Below are positions 1 to 6,502 of a stretch of 13,502 nucleotides of DNA, piece by piece. A model generated the notes under the pieces. That model was not told the DNA's origin, did no database searches, and saw nothing but the letters and a program-made list of their open reading frames with translations. Positions within the stretch are counted from its first letter, which is position 1, and each line of letters opens with the position of its first letter. Source of the DNA: DATHTS01 sp041940425 (GTDB lineage: Bacteria > Acidobacteriota > Blastocatellia > Pyrinomonadales > Pyrinomonadaceae); NCBI GenBank assembly GCA_041940425.1, contig JBGTSF010000099.1, positions 1-13,502 on the forward strand, written 5' to 3'. A program made the translations under genes and the position numbers.

Positions 1-139
1 GATCATCTACTTGCTTGGTGAGCAAAATGGTGGCGATGCGCTCGGTTTCGGAATAGTCTTTTTCCGGCTCCTTTTCTTCCTGTGTGGTGTTACAGCTGGT
101 GAGGAATAAGAGACTAAGGAAAGAGCCAAAAAACAACAA
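1..139 (-). CDS. Partial lipoprotein N-terminus, cut by the window edge; start doubtful
   Basis: Reading the minus strand from a TTG at 139 gives 46 codons open to the window edge. They begin with a hydrophobic stretch (LLFFGSFLSLLFL) followed by a lipobox L-T-S-C (residues 13-16). After the cysteine the chain turns polar and acidic (NTTQEEKEPEKDYSETERI), as in many exported lipoproteins anchored through an acylated cysteine. Lipid attachment after signal peptidase II cleavage is the family expectation. The start is the weak point: an in-frame TGA lies at 143-145, no ATG or GTG precedes the hydrophobic stretch, no Shine-Dalgarno is visible, and the usual basic N-terminal residues are missing. 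The gene may use TTG, or its 5' end may be damaged. Beyond the lipoprotein signal I do not recognise the protein, because almost all of it lies outside the window. Confidence 0.5.
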   Translation of the reverse strand, partial: MLFFGSFLSLLFLTSCNTTQEEKEPEKDYSETERIATILLTKQVDD

Positions 140-271
140 GAATCAGGTGAAGCAGGGGGATAAGGGACTGAACCAGACCTATCTCTTAACAAAGAATTTG
201 AAGTAAATTAAATGCCGCCGGTTGAGGGTTCGGCTAATTTGGGTATCGATAAAACTGTCAGCCTATAAAAA

Positions 272-532
272 ATGGAGAAAAAGACGGGAAATTTGAAAAA
301 GGCAAAAGAAGCTGAAGTAGAGACGTTGGAATATCCAGAGCAAGGTGCTACCAAGGAAGAGGAAGCTGATGAAAGTTTATATTGGCTCGAAATTCTTGCT
401 GAATCAGAAATCGTTTCAGCAAATAAATTGTCGGCACTAATGAAAGATATTGATGAAATCGTTGCAATGACAGTATCTTCGATTAAAACTTTGCGAACAA
501 AAAATTTGACTAATCCAAAATCCAAAATCTAA
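272..532 (+). pseudogene. Truncated four-helix-bundle protein (S23/bIVP family) remnant
   Basis: This 86-codon frame matches the last third of the four-helix-bundle family (23S rRNA intervening-sequence protein type). From about residue 31 it reads EEEADESLYWLEILAE, then a helix with DIDEIVAMTVSSIKTLRTK and the tail NPKSKI; all are characteristic of the end of these roughly 120-residue proteins. The usual first two helices, with a GTSxGAN-like motif, are absent. In their place is a short Lys/Glu-rich stretch (residues 1-30) that I cannot align to the family. No Shine-Dalgarno precedes the ATG at 272. I read it as a 5'-truncated, probably non-functional copy, though a short expressed protein is possible. 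The biochemical role of the family is unclear. The stop codon (530-532) sits in a heptamer repeat just before dprA. Confidence 0.5.
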
Positions 533-542
533 AATCCAAAAT
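515..542 (+). repeat. Tandem heptamer repeat, four units of CCAAAAT, abutting the dprA start
   Basis: Four 7-base units lie head to tail: CCAAAAT, CCAAAAT, CTAAAAT, CCAAAAT. The single C-to-T change in unit three supplies the TAA stop of the upstream frame (530-532). The fourth unit ends at 542 and the dprA ATG begins at 543. Because seven is not a multiple of three, the array encodes the same Asn-Pro-Lys-Ser-Lys-Ile type of peptide in successive frames; read in the dprA frame it stays open back to a TGA at 507-509. It occupies the place where a Shine-Dalgarno would be expected and contains none. Confidence 0.85.
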
Positions 543-1670
543 ATGAAGACTTGGATTGCTCTCAATATGACTCCCGGCATAGGTCCTAGAAAAGCGACTC
601 AACTTCTTGAAAGATTCGGTTCGCCGGAAAATGTTTTTCACGCGAGAAGAAACGAACTCGAATCTCTGCGCTTAAAACCCGAAACAATCGAAAGCATAAT
701 AAAACGTGAATTTTACGAAAAAGCGGAAGTAGAACTCGAAAAGGTCAAAGAATCGGGCGGCGATATTTTGATACTCGATGACGGGAGTTATCCGTATCTT
801 CTGCGCGAGATCGCCGATCCGCCGATCACGCTTTATGTCAAAGGAAATTGGCAGGCGTGTTTCGACGCGCCGTGTGTTGCGGTCGTCGGTTCGCGCCGCG
901 CTTCGACTTACGGCGAAAATGCTTCGGAAATGCTTTCGCGTGATCTGGCGGCAAACGGCGTTTGCATAATTTCCGGTTTGGCGAGAGGCATTGACACGGC
1001 GGCGCATCGCGGCGCGATCAAAGGACAGGGTAAAACGATCGCCGTTCTCGGAACGGGAATTAATCAGGTGTATCCGAAAGAAAATGCGCGGCTCGTTGAG
1101 GAAATTTTAGATTCGGGCGGCGCGGTCGTATCGCAGTTTCCGCTTGAAACGCCGCCTTTGCGCGACAACTTTCCGTATCGCAACCGCATCATTTCGGGGT
1201 TGAGTCTCGGCGTTTTGATTGTCGAAGCGTCGGAAAGAAGCGGTTCTCTGATTACTGCTCGATTGGCGATGGAACAAAACCGCGAAGTGATGGCGGTGCC
1301 GGGAAACATCACTTCAAAAAATTCTTTCGGCACGAACTACCTGATAAAATCCGGCGCGAAACTCGTTCAGCAATGGCAGGACGCAGTCGCCGAACTGCCA
1401 TCTGAAATTTCGGCGAAAATTTTGCCGCCGAAAATTGACGATAAAATAAACGTCGAAGATGCGGCGCAAAACGCCCAACAGCCGGACGGTTTGAATGAAA
1501 ACGAAAAACTTATCTGGTCAATGCTTTCGGCTGACGGGGAAATTCACATTGACGAACTTTTGGAAAAAAGCGAACTCTCATTCGGCGATTTAAATAATGT
1601 TCTGGTCAGTCTCGATCTGAAAGATTTGATCCGAACTTTGCCGGGCAATAATTACGCGAGAAAAATTTAA
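543..1670 (+). CDS. dprA: DNA-processing protein DprA (Smf)
   Basis: DprA binds single-stranded DNA in the cytoplasm during natural transformation, protects it and loads RecA onto it. The 375-residue protein has the full family layout. A helix-hairpin-helix/SAM-like N-terminus carries PGIGPRKATQLLERFGSPE (residues 11-29). The Rossmann-like core (about 80-280) carries GSRRAS (116-121), SGLARGID (144-151), YRNRIISGLS (212-221), GSLITA (234-239) and VPGN (252-255). A C-terminal winged-helix domain (about 316-375) ends in YARKI. The length is normal for DprA. The ATG at 543 is the only usable start before the in-frame stop at 507-509 and places the HhH motif correctly. No Shine-Dalgarno precedes it; the upstream bases are the heptamer array. 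It follows the four-helix-bundle remnant by 10 bases and ends in a hairpin terminator. Homologs occur in non-competent bacteria too, so the gene alone does not prove competence. Confidence 0.97.
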   Translation: MKTWIALNMTPGIGPRKATQLLERFGSPENVFHARRNELESLRLKPETIESIIKREFYEKAEVELEKVKESGGDILILDDGSYPYLLREIADPPITLYVKGNWQACFDAPCVAVVGSRRASTYGENASEMLSRDLAANGVCIISGLARGIDTAAHRGAIKGQGKTIAVLGTGINQVYPKENARLVEEILDSGGAVVSQFPLETPPLRDNFPYRNRIISGLSLGVLIVEASERSGSLITARLAMEQNREVMAVPGNITSKNSFGTNYLIKSGAKLVQQWQDAVAELPSEISAKILPPKIDDKINVEDAAQNAQQPDGLNENEKLIWSMLSADGEIHIDELLEKSELSFGDLNNVLVSLDLKDLIRTLPGNNYARKI

Positions 1671-1690
1671 AAAATAAATACGACTTAATA

Positions 1691-1724
1691 AAAAAGGGCT
1701 TTTCAAAATTGAAAAGCCCTTTTT
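1691..1724. terminator. Bidirectional rho-independent terminator between dprA and the M36 peptidase gene
   Basis: A perfect 16-base inverted repeat spans 1691-1706 and 1709-1724 around a two-base AA centre. The stem core is AGGGCTTTTCAA paired with TTGAAAAGCCCT. It is flanked by A-runs on the left and T-runs on the right, so both strands give a hairpin followed by U residues. It lies 20 bases after the dprA stop and 18 bases beyond the stop of the convergent peptidase gene, the expected place for a shared terminator. Confidence 0.9.
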
Positions 1725-1742
1725 AGTTTCTGCAAGATAAAA

Positions 1743-4700
1743 CTATCTTACATATGTATTTGGAACCGGAATGTCGGAAGAGTTTCCGAACTGCTGAATC
1801 TGCACGCCGGAAGTGCTTCCCAGAATGAACCAGGTCGCACTTGACGGTCGGAAGACAGCCGCGTCAATTTTGCCGTCGCCGTCATAATCGCCCGGCGCGG
1901 TAATATCGCCCGGCGAACCGAACGGGAAGGCGTAGAAGCTCGAATCTTCGCTTCTCAGGACAAACCAGTTCGCCGTCGAAGGACTGAAAACAGCCACGTC
2001 CGTTTTCCCGTCGCCCGTGTAATCTCCCGGAACGGCTTTGTCGGTCGAAGCCCCGAATTGAACGGCGAAAAGTCCCGCCGTGCTTCTGAGCATCCACCAT
2101 TCCGCGCCGCTCACGCCGTTCAGACGGTAAATTGCGATGTCGGCTTTGTTGTCGCCGTCGTAATCGCCGACGACCGGAAGATCGGTCGAATTTCCGAACT
2201 GCTGGATCGTTACGCCGCTGTCGGACGAACGAAGGATAAACCACGTTGACGATGACGGACGATAGACAGCGGCATCCGCTTTATTATCTCCGTCAAAATC
2301 ACCCGGCGCGGGAATATCGTTCGCCTGTCCGAACGGGAACGCGTAGAATGTGCTGTCTTCCGAACGAAGAACAAACCATTCGCCCGTCGGGGGACGGAAC
2401 AGAGCGATGTCGGTTTTACCGTCGCCGGTAAAATCGGCGGGCGTTATCTTGTCCGTCGAAGCACCGAACTGCACGGCAAAGACCTGCGAGTTCGAGCTTC
2501 TGCGATACCACCACTCGGCGGGACCGGAACGGAAAATGGAAATGTCCGTTTTCTGGTCGCCGTCGAAATCGAACGGCGTTTTTGCCGTTCCCGGTGTAAA
2601 CGTGCAGTTGTAATTTCCGGCAACCGTTACGGTGTCAACAAACCATCCGCCGCCTGTCGGAGCGGTATTGTCGTCCGCGCCGAACCGCCAGCGAAGCTGG
2701 ACATTCTGCCCCGCCGCCGAAACAGGAAGCTGAACAGTCGAAGTAATATAACCGCCGGAATTTCCCGTCCAAGCAGAGCGGTTGGCGATCGGGTTGTTCG
2801 TTCCGCCGCCGAGCGCGCCGTTGTAGCCGTTCAGGATAAATCTGCCGCCCGCGGTGATGATGTCCTGAAACGCGCCGCCGCCGATGCTGATCTCCAGAAC
2901 GCCGCCGTCCCAGCCGTCTTCCGTATTATACGAATGGCGGAAGCTGACCGCCGCCGCCGGAGCGGTGATCGGGATCGAAGGCGAAGTCAGATTCGTTCCG
3001 CCGCCGACCGTTAGCGGGTCGAGCGCGAAGACGGTGTTCGGAGCGGTGTCGGGATTATTGGTAGTTACGACGAAATTTACGCCGCCGTTGACCGAAGCCG
3101 CCGTCCATCCGGCAGGCAGATTCGGCGCGGTTACGCCGTCGAAGTTTTCTGAAAAGGTTGTAACCGGTTGACCGATGATCAACTGCCGCTGGAAACTCGT
3201 CGCGCCGAGACTGCTGTTGACGTTAAAGGTCAATGTCAGTACAGTTCCGCAAGCCGTTCCCGACGGGACGGTAAAGGTCGCCGTGCGGTTGACGGTCGAA
3301 TTATTCAGAACCGTTCCGTAATTTGCCGAACCGCCGCCGACAACCTGCAAAGTCGTTGTGTCGGCATTGTTTCCGGTGTTGTTAAACAAAGGAATTGTCA
3401 GCGTCAGCGTTTCGCCCGGTTCGGCTGAACCGTTGCCGTTGCCAATGGTTTCGACAAACGAGAATTCGGGCGTTTGCAAAAGATTCGGCAGATCGAAGGC
3501 TTCGACGACACGGGCATTTCCCGATCCCGAACCGGCAGCGAGAACTTTCGCGCCCGCGCCCATTCCGCGGATTCTAAAACCTTCCCAGATGTCGGCAACA
3601 TCCGCGCTCGCCTGTGGTCCGGGAAGCGTCGCCTGCGCCGCCGCGATGATCGCGTCGCGTTCCTGCAAAAACGTCGGACCGAACGGCGCGAGTTTCATCC
3701 CGTCGGTAATATACTGTAAAACTCTGCGGTTTCCCTCCGTCCAATCCAAACGGGTAACATATCGAGCGCGAACTTCCCACAAAGCGGATGACCAAACTTC
3801 TCCGGCATTATGAACCTGATCTGCGAATCCGCCGCCTGACGGAGGAAACGCGCCGTCGCCGAGGTTTATCTGCGTCGCGTCAATATCGGCAAAGGTCAGT
3901 GGATTATGCGGACGATTCGATGCTCCGCCTGTAAACGCCATCACCGCTTTCGGAAAACGGCGAATGCCGTAATAATAATTATTTGTGCCGATACTACCAA
4001 GAAGATATGTATCGTAACCACCCGTAGTATATATACCGTTGATCGGGTCTGATGGTTCGGATAAAAGCGCGTGCGCATAGAAATCCGACCAGCCTTCGCC
4101 CATCCCGCGCGACATGTTCGATGAAAGACCGCTGGCGTTGCCGTGAAGACGGTTCGAAGTACCGTGCGTCAATTCGTGAATAACGACATCGGCATCGAGA
4201 TTGCCGTCAATATCAGGATTTGGCGCAGTCCAGACATACATCTGCATTCGCCCGCGCGTGCCGTCCGCCAAAGTCGAAAAATTGGCGTTATTCGTTCCCG
4301 AAGAATCTTGTCCTTCGCCGCGAATGCGGTCATTGCCGACACCGCCGCGGCTGAAGTTGTCATGCTGAAAATTACGTGCCTGTTCAGTAAATCCGAGCCG
4401 GTAAAGCTCGTCGTGATACCAGTTCGAGATATAGAATAGCTGTGTAATGCTTCCTTGTTGGAAAGCTGAACCGGGATAAGTTTGCGGATTGGCAACGGGC
4501 GCGTCACCCGTGTTGGTATTCGGGTTAAAAGGATTATATGTGTATGTGAAATTACGCGAGGCGTTTGTCGCTTCGCTGTTCGTGTCAACACCGTCAACGC
4601 CGTCGCGGTCGAGACCTGCCTGAAGCGCGTTTCCGTCGGTTTTCGTTACGCCGTCGTTGATCCAGCCGAGATTGTTAAATGTATAAGGAGCTTCGTTGCC

Positions 4701-5804
4701 GATGCGCGTTATGGATGTACGGGAAATCGCCGCGCCCTGTTGTCCGTTCCGTGTAGCCGGTCCCGGTGTCATCGGAAACGGGCTGTCCGCGACGTTGATC
4801 ATCGCGTTCGAGTTCGAATAGACGCTGTAAGTCGCCGCCTGTGTCTGATCTTCGGTAGTATTCTTGCGCCAGAGCATCGTGCCGGTTTCGGCATCCACGA
4901 TGACATAGAAAGCATTGACCGGCTGCCAGATCAAAACGCGCCACGCCGGACGCGCCACGCCCGGTTCGGTCGGAAAATACATCTTTTCGGCGGTCGTCGC
5001 CGAATCGCCCGTGCCGAACGTGATTTTCAAATCATCCGAAGCAGAGCCGTTTTGTTTCAGATCGAGCGAGTCGGCATTAATATTAATATGATTCGCCGCC
5101 GCTTTGACCGCGTCGAGCGGATTACGAAAATCGGTCGAAAGCGAATTGTAATCGAGTCCCGGCGCGAGATTGTTGATGACGCGAATCATCCGTCCGTCTT
5201 TCGTAAATCCGGCTTTTACTTCGCCGCGAAAAACGGGAATGTCGTTGATAAATTGTTCGAGATGCGCGAACGATAGATTGCCGTCCGGGTTTGTGTAATC
5301 AGCCGTTACTTTTAAGGTGTCGGCTTGCGCGTCGGAAACGCCGATCAGCGCGTCGTTTTCACGCACGAAATTGCGGAGAATTTCGGCGCGGTTTTGACTT
5401 GACGCGGAAGTTAAAAAATTGCGTCCCTGCAAAACGTCGGGCGCAATGACTTCGGGCGTGCGGATGTCGGAATTGTATTCGACCTTGAGCGACGGAACTC
5501 TCGTTTTCAGAGCCGCTTCGCCGTCAACAAAACTCTGTCTGATGTCGGCAACCGCTACAGCGTCTTTATTTGAAAACTGCCGGAACTCCGCCAATTTTTC
5601 AAACGCGCTTTTATCGGCGCGGATGTCGTAATTTTCCAAACCGGGAACGTGGCTTTCGGTTTTCTGGAAAAGCCCGTTACCCGTTTTATTGCCCGCTTCC
5701 GAGCGAAACATATTCGGCAGAGCGAACAAAACCGCCGCCAGACCGAGAACAAACAAACTGAACAATAAACCCGTCCGGCTTACCGTCTGAGCGTCCTTTT
5801 GCAT
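1743..5804 (-). CDS. Secreted M36 (fungalysin) metallopeptidase with C-terminal FG-GAP/VCBS-type repeats
   Basis: This 1353-residue protein is a predicted exported zinc endopeptidase. An N-terminal hydrophobic segment (about 12-30) acts as a signal or anchor. A fungalysin/thermolysin-type propeptide follows, with FINDIPVFRGEVKAGF at 185-200 and a PepSY-like DAETGTMLWRKN near 304-315. The catalytic domain holds the zinc motif HELTH (543-547) and the family signature GMGEGWSDF (567-575), in which E570 is the expected third ligand. A beta-sandwich segment (about 780-880) and a second lectin/MAM-like segment (about 884-1064, starting SENFDG) come next. Six repeats (about 1077-1344) each carry a calcium-loop-like DxDGDxKxD or DxTGDGKTD motif. 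No LPXTG or recognisable type IX sorting domain is visible; the chain ends in PNTYVR. Start choice is supported by an AGGAGGA seven bases upstream. It is divergent from the TonB-dependent receptor gene and shares a terminator with dprA. The substrate is unknown. Confidence 0.95.
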   Translation of the reverse strand: MQKDAQTVSRTGLLFSLFVLGLAAVLFALPNMFRSEAGNKTGNGLFQKTESHVPGLENYDIRADKSAFEKLAEFRQFSNKDAVAVADIRQSFVDGEAALKTRVPSLKVEYNSDIRTPEVIAPDVLQGRNFLTSASSQNRAEILRNFVRENDALIGVSDAQADTLKVTADYTNPDGNLSFAHLEQFINDIPVFRGEVKAGFTKDGRMIRVINNLAPGLDYNSLSTDFRNPLDAVKAAANHININADSLDLKQNGSASDDLKITFGTGDSATTAEKMYFPTEPGVARPAWRVLIWQPVNAFYVIVDAETGTMLWRKNTTEDQTQAATYSVYSNSNAMINVADSPFPMTPGPATRNGQQGAAISRTSITRIGNEAPYTFNNLGWINDGVTKTDGNALQAGLDRDGVDGVDTNSEATNASRNFTYTYNPFNPNTNTGDAPVANPQTYPGSAFQQGSITQLFYISNWYHDELYRLGFTEQARNFQHDNFSRGGVGNDRIRGEGQDSSGTNNANFSTLADGTRGRMQMYVWTAPNPDIDGNLDADVVIHELTHGTSNRLHGNASGLSSNMSRGMGEGWSDFYAHALLSEPSDPINGIYTTGGYDTYLLGSIGTNNYYYGIRRFPKAVMAFTGGASNRPHNPLTFADIDATQINLGDGAFPPSGGGFADQVHNAGEVWSSALWEVRARYVTRLDWTEGNRRVLQYITDGMKLAPFGPTFLQERDAIIAAAQATLPGPQASADVADIWEGFRIRGMGAGAKVLAAGSGSGNARVVEAFDLPNLLQTPEFSFVETIGNGNGSAEPGETLTLTIPLFNNTGNNADTTTLQVVGGGSANYGTVLNNSTVNRTATFTVPSGTACGTVLTLTFNVNSSLGATSFQRQLIIGQPVTTFSENFDGVTAPNLPAGWTAASVNGGVNFVVTTNNPDTAPNTVFALDPLTVGGGTNLTSPSIPITAPAAAVSFRHSYNTEDGWDGGVLEISIGGGAFQDIITAGGRFILNGYNGALGGGTNNPIANRSAWTGNSGGYITSTVQLPVSAAGQNVQLRWRFGADDNTAPTGGGWFVDTVTVAGNYNCTFTPGTAKTPFDFDGDQKTDISIFRSGPAEWWYRRSSNSQVFAVQFGASTDKITPADFTGDGKTDIALFRPPTGEWFVLRSEDSTFYAFPFGQANDIPAPGDFDGDNKADAAVYRPSSSTWFILRSSDSGVTIQQFGNSTDLPVVGDYDGDNKADIAIYRLNGVSGAEWWMLRSTAGLFAVQFGASTDKAVPGDYTGDGKTDVAVFSPSTANWFVLRSEDSSFYAFPFGSPGDITAPGDYDGDGKIDAAVFRPSSATWFILGSTSGVQIQQFGNSSDIPVPNTYVR
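1773..2576 (-). repeat. Region encoding six FG-GAP/VCBS-like repeats arranged as two triplets
   Basis: Residues about 1077-1344 of the peptidase contain six consecutive modules of 44-48 residues. Each opens with an acidic loop: DFDGDQKTD, DFTGDGKTD, DFDGDNKAD, DYDGDNKAD, DYTGDGKTD, DYDGDGKID. Module ends show a period of three. Modules 1 and 4 both end in FAVQFGASTDK; modules 2 and 5 share WFVLRSEDS and FYAFPFG; modules 3 and 6 share TWFIL and IQQFGNS. The simplest reading is duplication of a three-module block. The DNA copies have diverged, so the event is not recent or the DNA has drifted under protein-level constraint. Such repeats usually form beta-propeller blades. Confidence 0.85.
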
Positions 5805-5811
5805 TAAAAAA

Positions 5812-5818
5812 TCCTCCT
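5812..5818 (-). promoter_or_regulatory. Shine-Dalgarno of the M36 peptidase gene
   Basis: On the minus strand AGGAGGA lies seven bases before the ATG at 5804. It is a near-perfect anti-16S match and fixes the peptidase start. It contrasts with dprA, dinG and the kinase gene in this window, which have no clear Shine-Dalgarno. Confidence 0.85.
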
Positions 5819-6067
5819 AAACTGCGTAAAACTTTTGTTGATAGTATTGTCTTTATGAACCTTAAAATATAAGGGCGATATAAATACACAGGTAGCCGGA
5901 AATTAAAAAAATACAACTTCGACCGCCAAAAAAATTTGTTAAAATCGGGTTGTTTGGATTACCTGAGAAAGTAATTGTCGTTTGCCAAAAAACTCGGTTA
6001 AATTTGAATAAATAAAAGATTTGCGACTTAAATTAGTATCAAATCTCGCTTTTTCAGTCAATCGAAT

Positions 6068-6093
6068 ATCCGACAAATCGGATTTATTCCGAT
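6068..6093. promoter_or_regulatory. Overlapping inverted repeats in the divergent spacer
   Basis: ATCCGA (6068-6073) pairs with TCGGAT (6078-6083) across a CAAA centre. ATCGGA (6077-6082) pairs with TCCGAT (6088-6093) across TTTAT. The two palindromes share the middle arm, so the segment could be a double operator or alternative small hairpins. Its place between two divergent promoters suits a regulator site. Six-base arms can arise by chance in AT-rich DNA, so this is tentative. Confidence 0.25.
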
Positions 6094-6107
6094 CAATTTA
6101 CAAAACT

Positions 6108-6302
6108 TTACAAATGATAGAAATACTCGAAAATCATCGCGTTGCGTGAAATATTCAGGAGATTTCCGTCACCCCGACGGATAGAAAGAGGTGCCGTAAA
6201 CCGGGCTTCGCGGTTTCGAAGAAAAAAGGCTGTTTTAGTCGAAGCCGGAACAGAAACGGTTAAACTATCTCCGACTTGACCGGTCGCCGCGACCGTCGGC
6301 AT
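6108..6302 (-). pseudogene. Short beta-rich reading frame, possible remnant of a secreted-protein gene
   Basis: Sixty-four codons on the minus strand begin at an ATG at 6302 with MPTVAATGQVGDSLTVSVPA and continue with ASTKTAFFLRNREARFTAP. The composition (alternating Ser/Thr/Val, Gly-Asp turns) resembles an edge of an exported beta-sandwich domain, and the underlying DNA is GC-rich like the neighbouring true genes, unlike the rest of the spacer. A stop (TAA) lies three codons upstream of the ATG; only a CAGGA immediately next to the ATG could serve as a ribosome site, and that is too close. I do not recognise a family. It may be a decayed fragment left between the divergent genes, a small real gene, or chance. 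Confidence 0.3.
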
Positions 6303-6488
6303 TCCTGTTTATAAAAAAAGTTTTCATATTGTGATTCTTTAGAATTTTGAATTTTCCATAATTTTGGAACAAAATCTTGAAAATACAGGTTTTAACTTCA
6401 ATTTTATTTGACTGATTTTTTGGGAACATTTTTTGCTTGAAAAAAAACCGTCCTGTCAACTGCATTTTAGCTTTACATTTTAACAATT

Positions 6489-6493
6489 AGGAG
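6489..6493 (+). promoter_or_regulatory. Shine-Dalgarno of the TonB-dependent receptor gene
   Basis: AGGAG within TTAGGAGAAC lies nine bases before the ATG at 6503. The spacing is normal and supports this start, which also gives a well-formed signal peptide. Confidence 0.8.
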
Positions 6494-6502
6494 AACAAAT
6501 AA

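Larger units (their letters stand above)
5805..6502. other. 698-base AT-rich spacer between divergent peptidase and receptor genes
   Basis: This spacer must hold the promoters of both divergent genes. Most of it is strongly AT-rich; I counted 13 G+C in 6361-6420. In contrast 6241-6300 has 36 G+C and carries a short minus-strand reading frame, listed separately. Overlapping inverted repeats lie at 6068-6093 and the two ribosome binding sites at its ends. I could not identify a convincing -35/-10 pair for either gene: TTGACT at 6408-6413 has no good -10 at 16-18 bases. No RNA gene or known riboswitch was recognised. Confidence 0.6.

Noticed and set aside
239..269. Promoter TTGGGT - TATAAA before the four-helix-bundle frame
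   Set aside because: The spacer is 19 bases, the -35 is poor, and transcription would start inside the frame.
208..525. 105-codon minus-strand frame opposite the four-helix-bundle remnant
   Set aside because: The Ser/Phe-rich sequence is the antisense of an amphipathic helical protein. The plus strand matches a known family end.
272..532. Accessory (Avd) protein of a diversity-generating retroelement
   Set aside because: Avd and S23 proteins share the four-helix fold, but there is no reverse transcriptase gene in the window, and I noticed no template/variable repeat pair.
4482..5276. 264-codon plus-strand frame opposite the M36 peptidase
   Set aside because: It is Arg-rich and low in complexity, has no family pattern, and lies antisense to the well-supported propeptide and catalytic region. 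It is a codon-bias shadow.
6408..6436. TTGACT as the -35 of the receptor promoter
   Set aside because: No acceptable -10 occurs 16-18 bases downstream; TTTTGC is found there.
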